Source of the DNA: Lactiplantibacillus plajomi
GTDB taxonomy: Bacteria > Bacillota > Bacilli > Lactobacillales > Lactobacillaceae
DNA length: 64,000 bases
Assembly (NCBI RefSeq): GCF_005405405.1
Contig: NZ_BJDZ01000001.1
Span: forward strand, 62,001-126,000
Direction: 5' to 3'
The translations under genes and the position numbers were made by a program. Positions 51,964 through 61,524 of the stretch are shown here, piece after piece (the stretch's first letter is position 1; every line of letters starts with the position of its first letter). The notes beneath the pieces are model-generated. The model did no database searches. It had not been told where the DNA came from and was given only the letters and a program-made list of their open reading frames with translations.

Positions 51964-52566
51964 TTAGTGGAAATCGCCCGGCATAAAGCTTTCAATAACG
52001 GCCGTGGCGTTAAAAGTTTCAAAATTATGGAAACTTGCTTCATCAATTTCTGAATAGCGAACCGCAATTTGGGGCCGCTGACTGAGATCGAACATGTTCA
52101 AATAGTTAAATTCCAAGTATTTTTTATGTTCACTATGGATAAACCCGGTATAACTGTCACCGTGTTTCTTAATCCGACCGGAAAGTTGAATGACTTGGTC
52201 ATGCTTGAATGCCAACTTCAATAAGGTCTTTAGCAGTGAATGCTTCGACTGCTTCTTTAAAAACTTCGCAATCATCCGTTCCGTGTTCCACACGTCGTAA
52301 TAACCGCGCTGTTGAGCCAACGCAATGATGGTCGCCATACTCTTAAGGTAATCGGTCCCGCTAACGACCTTGGCCAGTGACGCCTTCCGAAAGACAACTA
52401 AGCCGTCTAATTCACCATCAACGTTAATCGCCATGACGAGGACGAACTTTTGATCTTGTTGGACAACGTAACCGACACTAAACTGTTCATTGGTACCTTT
52501 GGAATAGATTTCAACAAGTTGCTTATTCTTAATCGCTTTAGCCAAATCGTCGCGAATCGCACTCAT
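51964..52566 (-). CDS. Hypothetical soluble protein (200 aa)
   Basis: 200 residues from the ATG at 52566 behind GGGGGAAC; an in-frame start at 52602 has no site. It has no signal or membrane segment. Two repeats of a small beta-rich unit are suggested: QFSVGYVVQQDQKFVLVMAI near the N-terminus and SYTGFIHSEHKKYLEFNYL near the C-terminus, each preceded by a helix. No family recognised. Single-gene, with its own terminator. Confidence 0.6.
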   Translation of the reverse strand: MSAIRDDLAKAIKNKQLVEIYSKGTNEQFSVGYVVQQDQKFVLVMAINVDGELDGLVVFRKASLAKVVSGTDYLKSMATIIALAQQRGYYDVWNTERMIAKFLKKQSKHSLLKTLLKLAFKHDQVIQLSGRIKKHGDSYTGFIHSEHKKYLEFNYLNMFDLSQRPQIAVRYSEIDEASFHNFETFNATAVIESFMPGDFH

Positions 52567-52694
52567 GCGTGTTCCCCCATTCAATGATGTGGACGCTATC
52601 ATTCATTAAATTCATAATGCGCCATTTTACTTCAAGTTCCATAATAACACTAGTAAAAGCCGAAATTCAATTCTCTATCCCCCAGTATCCTGAA

Positions 52695-53516
52695 TCAGAG
52701 AATAAATTTATTAATTATCTCCGCCAGCGCATCGTGGTTGTTATCGGCATTAGTCACGTACTTAGCAACCGCCTTTACCGAATCGATCCCGTTCGCCACA
52801 CTGACGGGTAACCCAACTGCGTTTAGCATCGATAAGTCGTTATCGTTATCGCCGACCGCGATAATTTCTTCTGGTTTGATGTTCAGTAATTCGCCTAACT
52901 GAACGGAAGCCGTCCCCTTATCGATACCGGCCGGATTGAATTCAACGTAGCGGTCAGACGAATAGGTCACGGCCAGTTGGTCCGCTTCCGTCACCGCCGC
53001 AACACGCTTAGCCAGGGATTTCCGGTCAGCCATGGTTGGCAATGCCATGATGATCTTCATGATGTTCATATCTTTAAATTGGCTGAAATCCGCGGTGTTC
53101 ATTTCTTCAAACTGAACACCGCGATTATGCAGATAAGCTGAATCGTCAGCCGTTGGGTGGTAAATGTATAAGACGTCCTGCGTATAAACGTGGGTTGCGG
53201 CCGCCGGCGTTGCAACCCCGGCTTCAAAAACAACTTTAGCCAAGTCATACGGCATCGCGTTGATGATCAACGGCCGGTTGTCCTGATTTTCCAATACTAA
53301 CCCACCGTTATACGAAATTGTGTACTGGTGTGGTTGATTTTTCAGGTTCATTTGGGCCAAATCATTTTGGAAGGACGTATAGCTCCGGCCAGAATTCGGC
53401 ACGAAGTAGACCCCCTTAGCGGTTGCAGCTTGAATCGCCGCGGTATTACCGGCTGACAGCGTCCCGTCGTCGTTCATCAAGGTCTCATCCAGGTCGCAGA
53501 CAATCATTTTATACAT
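52695..53516 (-). CDS. Cof-type HAD phosphatase
   Basis: 273 residues from the ATG at 53516 behind GAGAGGG. HAD motifs: DLDETLMNDDGTLS with the nucleophile Asp9 (motif I), SGRSYTS (motif II), a lysine in motif III and GDNDNDLSML (motif IV). The large alpha/beta cap between II and III places it in the Cof/subfamily IIB group, which dephosphorylates sugar phosphates, pyridoxal phosphate or flavin precursors. Substrate unknown. Confidence 0.93.
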   Translation of the reverse strand: MYKMIVCDLDETLMNDDGTLSAGNTAAIQAATAKGVYFVPNSGRSYTSFQNDLAQMNLKNQPHQYTISYNGGLVLENQDNRPLIINAMPYDLAKVVFEAGVATPAAATHVYTQDVLYIYHPTADDSAYLHNRGVQFEEMNTADFSQFKDMNIMKIIMALPTMADRKSLAKRVAAVTEADQLAVTYSSDRYVEFNPAGIDKGTASVQLGELLNIKPEEIIAVGDNDNDLSMLNAVGLPVSVANGIDSVKAVAKYVTNADNNHDALAEIINKFIL

Positions 53517-53632
53517 AGTCAAAACCCTCTCAATCATTAGTTTACCTTCCCACTCTATCGAAGTATCCCGGGGAATGCAACCGCTTTACAAGGCAACACT
53601 TAAGAATTTGCTAACTAAGTAACATAAAAACA

Positions 53633-54412
53633 TTATTTTTTGTCATTCTGGTGATTAGCATTTTCAACTCGATTTAACTGTTTTTGTAACTGATCAACTT
53701 TACTAGTTAGTGTATCAATTTTTTCTAATACTTGACTTAAATCATTTCGTTTGGCTACTTCGCGGGTCACCGCCGCATGACTAGTTTGTTGCGTGAAAAA
53801 GTCCGTTATCGTGCTGGTCAGCAACCCGATAAACCCAATTCCACCAAACATCAAACCAACCGCAATAATTTTTCCCACCGCCGTGTGGGGCGTATCATCA
53901 CCATAGCCAACGGTCGTTGCTGTCGTGATTGCCCACCATAACGAATCCGATAGACTCTGGTGTTCGAACACGGAAAATGACAGTGCACTCAAAACAATAA
54001 TTGCAATGCTAATTGAAAACAGGTAAATAAAACCAGTATCATAAATAAACCGGTGAAAATAGTGGCTCCATTTGCCAGCCCAACCTAGTCGCCAAAATAA
54101 ATGGTGGTAACGAACCATCCGAATCAAACGTCCTAACCGAAACAGTGCAAAGACGGGGTGCATCGGGATAATCCCCATCAAATCAAATGCAGAATGAATT
54201 AAGAACGTCTTACGGTCAGTCGAGCGCGTCCATCGTATGGCATAATCAATCACGAAGGTTATCAGTAAAGCATTACTGATACGCATTTCAGTCTGCCAAT
54301 TACCAATATGAAACGATAACGACATCACATTAATCACTGAACAAAGTGTTAAAACTGTGACAAGTAGGTGATAAAAGATTATTTGGTGCTGTCGACGTTT
54401 TACCATTTTCAT
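53633..54412 (-). CDS. Voltage-gated-type potassium channel
   Basis: About 259 residues. Five to six helices, with a basic S4-like stretch (FRLGRLIRMVRYHH), then the pore with selectivity filter TTATTVGYGDDTPH, and a C-terminal cytoplasmic coiled coil (EKIDTLTSKVDQLQKQL). It would form a tetrameric K+ channel. The coiled coil takes the place of an RCK domain. Three ATG codons lie near AAAGGTAAGG; I used 54412, but 54406 is as likely. Confidence 0.93.
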   Translation of the reverse strand: MKMVKRRQHQIIFYHLLVTVLTLCSVINVMSLSFHIGNWQTEMRISNALLITFVIDYAIRWTRSTDRKTFLIHSAFDLMGIIPMHPVFALFRLGRLIRMVRYHHLFWRLGWAGKWSHYFHRFIYDTGFIYLFSISIAIIVLSALSFSVFEHQSLSDSLWWAITTATTVGYGDDTPHTAVGKIIAVGLMFGGIGFIGLLTSTITDFFTQQTSHAAVTREVAKRNDLSQVLEKIDTLTSKVDQLQKQLNRVENANHQNDKK

Positions 54413-54640
54413 CATCCTTACCTTTGATCTACAAATTGATAACAATATAGTCCATCCAATAAAGAATAACCATTACCCCACCAAATTTTTAATAATACAC
54501 TAACTTTTAAAAACAACCACGAATCCTTAAAATTAGCGTCCAAAGTCAGGCTGAGTCGATTAATAGCCTTGAAGCTCCCAATGACGTAAGATGAAACTAT
54601 TAGCAAAGTTTGAATATTTAGTTTACGTTGGAGGTTCTTT

Positions 54641-56908
54641 ATGACCAATCTATTTCAAGACGGCGCGATTTCAATCCATGGCGCCCAAGAAAACAACTTA
54701 AAAAACGTTAGTTTAGATATTCCTAAGCACCGCACGACCGTGTTTGCCGGACTATCCGGTTCTGGTAAATCTTCATTAGTGTTTGATACCCTGGCCGCCG
54801 TTTCGCGCCGGGAACTGAACGAAACTTTTCCGAGTTTCACCCAACAGTACCTACCGAAATACGGACAACCGGAAGTCGCGAATATCGACCACTTACCGGT
54901 CGCCATCGTCGTGGAACAAAAACCGATTGGCCGCAACTCCCGCTCGACCTTAGCAACGTACACGGGCATCTATTCCGTGTTACGCCTGCTGTTTTCACGG
55001 ATTGGTCAGCCGTGGGTCGGTTATTCCGAATGGTTCTCGTTCAACCTCCCCCAGGGGATGTGTCCAAACTGTCAGGGACTCGGCTTCGTGGACGACGTCG
55101 ATGAACAACAGCTGTTTGATCCGGAAAAGTCGCTCAATGAGGGCGCACTGACCTTTGCCGGCTTTCAACCCGGAACTTGGCGGTGGAAGGAATACGGTAA
55201 CAGCGGCCTGTTCGATTTAGATAAAAAGTTAAAGGACTACTCGGCCGAAGAATACGAGCTCTTGATGCACGCACCCCAGCAAAAACTCAAGAATCCCCCG
55301 GCACAGTGGGCGCGGACAGCGTTATACGAAGGGTTGGTCCCGCGCATGCTGCGCTCCGTCATTCACAGTGCTTCCGGCCGGCACCACCAAGCGGCCCTGG
55401 CTAAAATTGTGACCCGCAAGCCGTGTCCGGTTTGTCACGGCACACGTTTAAACGCTAAAGCACTGACGGGTAAAATTAACGGTAAAAACATTGCGGAAGT
55501 TAGTGATATGGACCTAGTCAACGTCCTCACGTTCCTTAATCAAATCACGGACCCCAAGGCCAAAACGATGGTCCACGATTTAAAACGCAAAGTGCAAGCG
55601 TTAGTCGATATCGGCTTAGGCTACCTGTCACTCGGTCGGGGCACCGACACCCTGTCCGGTGGGGAAGCCCAACGGATTAAAATCGCCAAGTACTTAACCA
55701 GTTCACTATCCGACCTGGTTTACGTGCTCGACGAACCCAGCGTTGGCTTGCATCCGCACGATATCCAACTGATCACAAAGTCGCTTAATCAATTAAAGCA
55801 TCAGGGCAACACCATCGTCCTCGTCGACCATAACCCGGCAATTATCTCCGCGGCAGATTACGTTGTCGAAATGGGCCCCCAGGCGGGTAAAAACGGTGGT
55901 CAGGTCACCTTTAAGGGCACTTACGCCGAATTATTAAAATCGGACACGCTGACCGGCCGCGCCCTGCGCACGCCGCTTACTTTCTGTGAGCCGCGGTCCG
56001 CGCCAGCCTGGCTGGAAGTTGACTACGTGACCAACCATAATTTACGCGACGTTAGCACAAAAATTCCCCAAGGGGTGATGACGGTCATTTCCGGCCCCGC
56101 CGGTTCTGGTAAAAGCACCCTGGTCAACGCCTTTAAACAACAAGTTGCCAATCAGGACTACGTCGATTTAAGTCAGGATGGCGTCGGCATCAATATCCGC
56201 TCCACCCCGGCAACCTACTTAAAGATCCTAACGCCGCTTCGCAAACTATTCAGTAAGGCCAACGGTGGCGTTTCAACCCAGTTATTCAGTTATAACGGCA
56301 AGGGAGCCTGTCCGCGGTGTAAAGGTAAGGGCATCATGATCACCGAGATGGCCTTCATGGATCCGGTCGTCCAAGAATGCGAACTTTGCCATGGTAAACG
56401 GTACAGTCCCGAGGCACTTCAATACACCTATCATGGTAAGAACATTGCCGAAGTGCTCAACCTATCGATTGACGACACGCTGGCCTTCTTTAAGGACGTA
56501 CCCAGCATTTACAAAAAGGTGCAGCTCCTTCAGCAGGTCGGCCTCGGGTATCTGAGCCTAAATCAATCGATGACAACCCTGTCCGGCGGTGAAGTCCAGC
56601 GGGTCAAGCTCGCCATGGAACTAGATCATACGGGCCAAATTTACTTTCTCGACGAGCCGACGACTGGGCTGCACTTGCAGGATACACAAAAATTAATTGA
56701 CCTATTCGAACGGCTGGTGGCCAAGGGCAATACCCTGATTCTCATCGAACACAACCTCAAACTCATCGCCCAAGCTGACTGGCTAATCGATATGGGCCCC
56801 GACGCGGGTAAGTTTGGCGGCCAGATTTGCTTTGAAGGGACGCCGCAAACCAGCTTGAAAGCGACAAGTTCGCGAACTGGTACGGCCTTAGCGGCGTTAC
56901 GGGCTTAA
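54641..56908 (+). CDS. Short UvrA paralogue (UvrA2-like ABC ATPase)
   Basis: 755 residues, shorter than UvrA (about 940). Two ABC modules, with Walker [10 protein letters not shown] and GPAGSGKST, signatures DTLSGGEAQR and TLSGGEVQR, and two zinc modules (CPNCQGLG and CPVCHG; CPRCKGKG and CELCHGK). The UvrB-binding region is reduced, as in UvrA2/DrrC-like proteins linked to resistance against DNA-binding antibiotics. The main UvrA must be elsewhere. Single gene with strong terminators on both sides. Confidence 0.92.
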   Translation: MTNLFQDGAISIHGAQENNLKNVSLDIPKHRTTVFAGLSGSGKSSLVFDTLAAVSRRELNETFPSFTQQYLPKYGQPEVANIDHLPVAIVVEQKPIGRNSRSTLATYTGIYSVLRLLFSRIGQPWVGYSEWFSFNLPQGMCPNCQGLGFVDDVDEQQLFDPEKSLNEGALTFAGFQPGTWRWKEYGNSGLFDLDKKLKDYSAEEYELLMHAPQQKLKNPPAQWARTALYEGLVPRMLRSVIHSASGRHHQAALAKIVTRKPCPVCHGTRLNAKALTGKINGKNIAEVSDMDLVNVLTFLNQITDPKAKTMVHDLKRKVQALVDIGLGYLSLGRGTDTLSGGEAQRIKIAKYLTSSLSDLVYVLDEPSVGLHPHDIQLITKSLNQLKHQGNTIVLVDHNPAIISAADYVVEMGPQAGKNGGQVTFKGTYAELLKSDTLTGRALRTPLTFCEPRSAPAWLEVDYVTNHNLRDVSTKIPQGVMTVISGPAGSGKSTLVNAFKQQVANQDYVDLSQDGVGINIRSTPATYLKILTPLRKLFSKANGGVSTQLFSYNGKGACPRCKGKGIMITEMAFMDPVVQECELCHGKRYSPEALQYTYHGKNIAEVLNLSIDDTLAFFKDVPSIYKKVQLLQQVGLGYLSLNQSMTTLSGGEVQRVKLAMELDHTGQIYFLDEPTTGLHLQDTQKLIDLFERLVAKGNTLILIEHNLKLIAQADWLIDMGPDAGKFGGQICFEGTPQTSLKATSSRTGTALAALRA

Positions 56909-56936
56909 CGCCGACCAATTATCATGGATCCGTTTA

Positions 56937-56977
56937 AAACGCCCCCAACCACCCATCGAAGTGGTTGGGGGCGTTTT
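56937..56977 (+). terminator. Terminator of the UvrA paralogue
   Basis: A perfect 17-base stem (AAAACGCCCCCAACCAC and complement) with a TTTT tail. Confidence 0.95.
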
Positions 56978-56982
56978 GGAAC

Positions 56983-57018
56983 AAAAAAAGAACTCAATTC
57001 AAAATTGAATTGAGCTCT
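56983..57018 (-). terminator. Terminator of asnS
   Basis: AACTCAATTC pairs with GAATTGAG(T)T around AAAATT, with a T7 run on the minus strand. Confidence 0.9.
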
Positions 57019-57039
57019 GTCAGTGCCGATAAAAGCTTT

Positions 57040-58431
57040 TTAGAATTCTGCGTTCCCCGGTGTCCGTGGGTAAGGGATGACGTCACGGATGTTGTCCATC
57101 CCGGTGAGGTACATCACGAGCCGTTCGAAACCGATCCCGAAACCGGAATGCACGGTTCCGCCGTACTTGCGTAATTCCAAGTACCACTTGTAATCTTCTT
57201 CGTTCATTTCGAGTTCGGCCATCCGCTTTTCAAGTACGTCTAAGCGTTCTTCACGTTGGGACCCACCAATTAATTCCCCGATTTCTGGCACTAATAAGTC
57301 AGCGGCCGCAACGGTCTTGCCGTCGTCGTTTGCCCGCATGTAGAAGGCCTTAAAGTCCTTCGGGTAATCGGTAATGAAGACCGGCTTCTTGTAAACTTGT
57401 TCAGATAAGTACCGTTCATGTTCAGAATCCAAGTCTAAGCCCCAGTAAGGTTTAACTTCAAATTCCACGTCGGTCGCCTTTTCCAAAATGTCGATGGCGT
57501 CCGTGTAGGTCACTTGGGCGAACTTTTCGCCGGCCGTTGCTTTCAACCGGTCAATCAAGGTATCGTCAACGTTGGCGTTCAGGAATTCGAGTTCTTCCTT
57601 CGCGTGGTCCATGACGTAATTGATTACGTATTTCAACAACTCTTCTGAACAGTCCATTTCATCCTGCATGTCGGCGAAAGCCAGTTCAGATTCGATCATC
57701 CAAAATTCGGAGACGTGGCGACCGGTGTGTGAGTTTTCGGCACGGAAAGTTGGGCCAAAGGTGTAGACGTTCCGGAATGCCATTGCGAATGGTTCAACTT
57801 CCAATTGACCACTCACCGTTAAGTTGGTTTCCTTCTTAAAGAAGTCTTGACTGTAATCGACCTTGCCGTCGTCAGTCTTCGGTACGTTGTTCATGTCTAA
57901 CGTCGTGACTTCGAACATTTCGCCGGCGCCTTCAGCATCCGAACTAGTAATGATCGGCGTGTGCACGTAAACAAAGTCGTGCGTTTGTAGGTATTCGTGA
58001 ATTGCGAACGCGGCTAACGAGCGAATTCGGAAAACCGAGTAAAAAGTGTTCGTCCGGGGACGTAAGTGTGCAATCGTCCGCATGTATTCGTACGTGTGAG
58101 CTTTCTTTTGTAACGGGTAATCGGAATCCGACGCCCCTAATTCAACGATTTCGGTTGCGTGAATTTCGAACGGTTGTTGCGCCTTTGGCGTTAACGCGAC
58201 TTCACCAACGACCCGAATCGTCGTACTGATTGGAAATTTAACGACTTCGGCGTAGTTAGCCATGTCACTGGTCAACACGACCTGAACGTTCTTAAAGAAC
58301 GACCCGTCGTTTAATTCGATAAACCCGACCCGTTTGGAACCCCGAACGGTCCGAATCCAGCCTTCAAGCGTTACTTTGTCGCCATCGGCAAATTCTTTAC
58401 GGTATAAATCTTTTACTAAAACGTCTGCCAT
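57040..58431 (-). CDS. asnS: Asparaginyl-tRNA synthetase
   Basis: 463 residues. The N-terminal OB fold ([22 protein letters not shown]) is followed by the class II core with [19 protein letters not shown] (motif 2 region) and [15 protein letters not shown] (motif 3). It charges tRNA-Asn. A T-box leader lies upstream with a candidate Asn specifier. The gene is single, with a GGAGAAGC site. Confidence 0.97.
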   Translation of the reverse strand: MADVLVKDLYRKEFADGDKVTLEGWIRTVRGSKRVGFIELNDGSFFKNVQVVLTSDMANYAEVVKFPISTTIRVVGEVALTPKAQQPFEIHATEIVELGASDSDYPLQKKAHTYEYMRTIAHLRPRTNTFYSVFRIRSLAAFAIHEYLQTHDFVYVHTPIITSSDAEGAGEMFEVTTLDMNNVPKTDDGKVDYSQDFFKKETNLTVSGQLEVEPFAMAFRNVYTFGPTFRAENSHTGRHVSEFWMIESELAFADMQDEMDCSEELLKYVINYVMDHAKEELEFLNANVDDTLIDRLKATAGEKFAQVTYTDAIDILEKATDVEFEVKPYWGLDLDSEHERYLSEQVYKKPVFITDYPKDFKAFYMRANDDGKTVAAADLLVPEIGELIGGSQREERLDVLEKRMAELEMNEEDYKWYLELRKYGGTVHSGFGIGFERLVMYLTGMDNIRDVIPYPRTPGNAEF

Positions 58432-58465
58432 TTGCTTCTCCTTTGATTTTTAGAATGTCAGGACT

Positions 58466-58712
58466 AAAAAAAGACCTTTCATCCCCTGTAACAGGGACGA
58501 AAAGTCTTTCCGCGGTACCACCCAAGTTTTTTTATAAAAAAACACCTCAAAGCACACCGAAGTATGCCTACCAGTGATAACGCACTGGGACTGCGTCGAG
58601 GCCTACTGTGAGTTCAGCCCGAGGAAACCAAGATGTTTTTCTGCCAAACCGCCTTACCGGGTTCTCAATCACCCCGGCTCCCTGTAAATCAAGTTTGACG
58701 TACTCGTTCTTT
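58466..58712 (-). promoter_or_regulatory. T-box riboswitch of asnS
   Basis: On the minus strand: AGGGAGCCGG in stem I, a candidate AAC specifier in CTGAACTCAC (complement of 58612-58614), the T-box core GGGTGGTACCGCGG (about 58509-58522), and a terminator hairpin (GACTTTTCGTCCC ... GGGATGAAAGGTC) with TTTTTTT. Confidence 0.95.
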
Positions 58713-58761
58713 TTACATTCCAAATATTGATTTTCTTAAATGTAGCATATTCCCAATTCAT

Positions 58762-58789
58762 TTGTAAAGTATAGTATGGTAATTATAGT
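58762..58789 (+). promoter_or_regulatory. Promoter of the hydrolase gene
   Basis: TTGTAA (58762-58767) and TATAGT (58784-58789) at 16 bases, only about 20 bases before the ribosome site. Confidence 0.5.
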
Positions 58790-58810
58790 CACAAATCTTT
58801 GGAGGCAAGC

Positions 58811-59527
58811 ATGCGTAAACTCAAGAAATGGTTGATTGGGATCGGCTTAACCCTCGTCGCCGCCCTTGCTATCGGCCTAATCGTTATCAAATCTAAGCAG
58901 TACCACCCGTCTAATGAAGCGACGGTGGCGGCTCAAACGAGTCAACAAGTTGGCAGTACCATTAAATTCGAAGGTAACCCCAACAATCCGCGGGTCGTCT
59001 TTTACCCCGGCGCCCTCGTTGAACCTAAAAGTTATAGTCTTTGGGCCAAGCGGGTCGCGGCCGCCGGTTACAGTGTCTACATCGTCCACTTTCCACTCGA
59101 CCTCGCCGTGTTAAACGCTAACGCGGCCAAGTCATTGACGGGGACGCACGGATACGTTATCGGTGGGCACTCCCTCGGCGGTACGATGGCCGCCCGCTAC
59201 GCACACAACCACCCCCAACAGCTCAAGGGCGTCTTCTTCCTGGCAAGCTACCCGGAAGCAAAGGGGTCGCTTAAAAAGACCAGCGTGCCGGTTTTATCGG
59301 TCACCGCCTCGCGGGACGGCGTGTTAAACCGGACTAATTACCGCAAAGCCGCCCAGTGGTTACCAAAACAGACCGTTTTTCAGGTCATTAACGGCGGCAA
59401 CCACGCCAGCTTCGGTAGCTACGGTCATCAGCGTGGTGACCACGCCGCAACCATCAGTAACTACCAGCAGCAGCGGGCCGTCAGTGACCTTCTGATTCGG
59501 TGGTTGAAATATCAAGTTAAGCGTTAA
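58811..59527 (+). CDS. Alpha/beta hydrolase with N-terminal membrane anchor
   Basis: 238 residues from the ATG at 58811 behind TTTGGAGG. One N-terminal helix (WLIGIGLTLVAALAIGLIVI) then an alpha/beta-hydrolase domain. The nucleophile elbow is GGHSLGG, an acidic residue follows in TASRDGVLN and the His in GGNHASFGSYG. It would act outside the membrane as an esterase or lipase-like enzyme (type Abhydrolase_5 pattern). Substrate unknown. Confidence 0.9.
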   Translation: MRKLKKWLIGIGLTLVAALAIGLIVIKSKQYHPSNEATVAAQTSQQVGSTIKFEGNPNNPRVVFYPGALVEPKSYSLWAKRVAAAGYSVYIVHFPLDLAVLNANAAKSLTGTHGYVIGGHSLGGTMAARYAHNHPQQLKGVFFLASYPEAKGSLKKTSVPVLSVTASRDGVLNRTNYRKAAQWLPKQTVFQVINGGNHASFGSYGHQRGDHAATISNYQQQRAVSDLLIRWLKYQVKR

Positions 59528-59528
59528 T

Positions 59529-59566
59529 TAAAGGCGCGGTCATTTTGCTTCATGACCGCGCCTTTA
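59529..59566. terminator. Bidirectional terminator
   Basis: A perfect 14-base stem (AAAGGCGCGGTCAT and complement) between two convergent genes, with T/A-rich tails. Confidence 0.9.
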
Positions 59567-59567
59567 A

Positions 59568-59987
59568 TCAATCCCGTTCCTTTTTCAAATAGTACTTGGT
59601 CGTACCCACGAACGGGCAGTCGACCAGTTCACCAAAAATTTCAAAGCCGCAACGCTGATAGAAACCCAGTGCCTGGTGAGCCTGCGTACAAACCGTGATG
59701 TAACGACAACGTTCGCGAGCAGCGATCTTTTCCAGTTCCGCCATTAACTGCCGCCCCAGTCCGGCCCGCCGCCGCTGACTAACGACCCCCAGTGAAGCGA
59801 GGTGCAGCGTATTTCCGTACAAACTGGCCACCGCACCACCCTGCCACTGACCCTCATCGTAAAGTGCGAATGAGTAAGTCGCGCTGGGTACCGTCTCCAA
59901 ACCGTCAAATAACTGCTGACGCTGAGCATCTAAAATTTGATAAATCCGCGCAGTATTGTCCGCCTCGGGCACTGACCGTAATTCCAT
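59568..59987 (-). CDS. GNAT acetyltransferase
   Basis: 139 residues from the ATG at 59987 behind GGGGGAAAA; the earlier ATG at 60023 has no site. The acetyl-CoA loop is GVVSQRRRAGLGRQLM (about 75-90), and the C-terminal ALGFYQRCGFEIFGE is typical of the family. Substrate unknown; single gene. Confidence 0.85.
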   Translation of the reverse strand: MELRSVPEADNTARIYQILDAQRQQLFDGLETVPSATYSFALYDEGQWQGGAVASLYGNTLHLASLGVVSQRRRAGLGRQLMAELEKIAARERCRYITVCTQAHQALGFYQRCGFEIFGELVDCPFVGTTKYYLKKERD

Positions 59988-60263
59988 TTGCTTTTTCCCC
60001 CGTTTTAAATTGTTTAACTTCAAATTAACCGATTATCGTGGTAAATGCAAGCGGTTTTACAGCTTGGACCTAACCGGCTTTTCGTGCGTTAAGTCGAACC
60101 GGTTTGTTTGCTCAGCTTATTATTGTATACTTACGATAATCATAATCAATACTTAAATAGGTGAGTGTCACCACCAACTCGCCCGGCCAGCCAAACAATC
60201 TTAAGTTTACGAGTAATCTCAGCTTTAAAACCGTTAACTTTCATTTTTTAGGCCGGTTCAAAG

Positions 60264-60292
60264 TTGAGCTACCTCGCATTTTTGGCTATACT
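60264..60292 (+). promoter_or_regulatory. Promoter of mscL
   Basis: TTGAGC (60264-60269) and TATACT (60287-60292) at 17 bases, with the AAGGAGG site 20 bases downstream. A second TATACT farther up (60126-60131) may be another promoter. Confidence 0.65.
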
Positions 60293-60323
60293 GGTTCAGG
60301 ACAAATAAAAGGAGGAACCTATT

Positions 60324-60707
60324 TTGATCAAAGAATTCAAAGAATTTATTGCGCGTGGTAACGTGATCGACCTAGCTGTTGGGGTCATCATCGGGTCCGC
60401 ATTTACCGCCATCGTTAAGTCACTGACCGATAATTTAATCAACCCGCTGATTGGGATTTTTCTTGGGAAAATCGACCTTTCAAATTTAAAAGTTAGCATC
60501 GGAGACGCCACCTTCAAATACGGTGCATTTTTAAATTCAATCATTAATTTCTTTATCGTCGCCATCGTGGTCTTTATTTTAGTCAAAATTATTAATAAAG
60601 TCGTTAATAATAAGCCGGCCGACGAAGAAGTCGAAGAAACGCCGGCCGCATCGGAACAGTACCTCGAAGAAATTCGCGATTTACTGAAAGAACAAGCCAA
60701 AAAATAA
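60324..60707 (+). CDS. mscL: Large-conductance mechanosensitive channel MscL
   Basis: 127 residues. N-terminal amphipathic helix ([22 protein letters not shown]), the first pore helix ([20 protein letters not shown]), second helix ([23 protein letters not shown]) and a charged C-terminal helix. It opens under membrane tension and releases solutes. A TTG start with an excellent AAGGAGGAAC site. Confidence 0.97.
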   Translation: MIKEFKEFIARGNVIDLAVGVIIGSAFTAIVKSLTDNLINPLIGIFLGKIDLSNLKVSIGDATFKYGAFLNSIINFFIVAIVVFILVKIINKVVNNKPADEEVEETPAASEQYLEEIRDLLKEQAKK

Positions 60708-60753
60708 TTATTTTTGATTCCAAGCAAAGTTTCTACCAAATGTCTATATGGTA

Positions 60754-60782
60754 TTGAAACTTTTTTTGTTATACAATATATA
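60754..60782 (+). promoter_or_regulatory. Promoter of the deoxynucleoside kinase gene
   Basis: TTGAAA (60754-60759) and TATATA (60777-60782) at 17 bases. Confidence 0.6.
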
Positions 60783-60810
60783 GTGCAATTTTCAATAAAG
60801 AGGGGCTATC

Positions 60811-61458
60811 ATGGTGATAATAACAGCAGGAATGATCGGGGTCGGCAAAACCACGTTAACGGGATTAATTGCCGATCACCTTGGAACTAAGGCTTTTTAC
60901 GAACCAGTTGGCGACAACCCAGTCTTGCCGCTTTACTACTCTGATCCTAAAAACTACGGGTTCCTTTTACAAATTTATTTCCTAAACAAACGCTTTGCAA
61001 TGATCAAGAAGGCATTGGCCGATGACAACAACGTCCTCGACCGTTCGATTTACGAAGATGCCCTCTTCACCCGCGAAAACAACGCCGAGGGTAATATTTC
61101 GGATACTGAACTAAAGGTCTACCTGCAATTGTTAGACAACATGATGACCGAACTGACTGAATTACCTAAAAAAGCTCCGGATTTGATGGTTTATTCCGAA
61201 ACGGATTTTGATACCATCCTCTACCGGATTAAAAAACGCGGTCGTGATTACGAACAATTTGATAACAATCCCGAACTGGAATCTTACTACTACAAAATGT
61301 GGTCCGCCTACCGTAAATGGTACGACGAATACGATGCTAGTCCGAAGATGAAGATTGACTTGCAACACTACGACCTCGAAAAGCCTGAGAACCAACAAGC
61401 CGTTCTCGCACAAATCGACGCCGAATTAACTAAAATCCGCAAACCAGAAAACGTCTAA
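60811..61458 (+). CDS. Deoxyadenosine/deoxyguanosine kinase
   Basis: 215 residues of the dNK family. P-loop AGMIGVGKTTL (6-16), YEPVGDNP, the DRSIYEDALF motif (DRS, substrate base site) and the lid KKRGRDYEQF. In lactobacilli two such kinases often lie in tandem; only one is here. It phosphorylates purine deoxynucleosides for salvage. AAGAGGGG site, own terminator. Confidence 0.93.
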   Translation: MVIITAGMIGVGKTTLTGLIADHLGTKAFYEPVGDNPVLPLYYSDPKNYGFLLQIYFLNKRFAMIKKALADDNNVLDRSIYEDALFTRENNAEGNISDTELKVYLQLLDNMMTELTELPKKAPDLMVYSETDFDTILYRIKKRGRDYEQFDNNPELESYYYKMWSAYRKWYDEYDASPKMKIDLQHYDLEKPENQQAVLAQIDAELTKIRKPENV

Positions 61459-61478
61459 CGACGACTGGTCAGCGTAAT

Positions 61479-61519
61479 AAAATCCCCACTCAACGTTTTG
61501 GTTGAATGGGGATTTTTAT
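61479..61519. terminator. Bidirectional terminator
   Basis: AAAATCCCCACTCAAC pairs with GTTGAATGGGGATTTTT around CGTTTTG, between two convergent genes. Confidence 0.9.
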
Positions 61520-61524
61520 TTAGT

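Noticed and set aside
60296-60739. Minus-strand ORF over mscL
   Set aside because: mscL is certain in the other strand; the antisense frame is its shadow.
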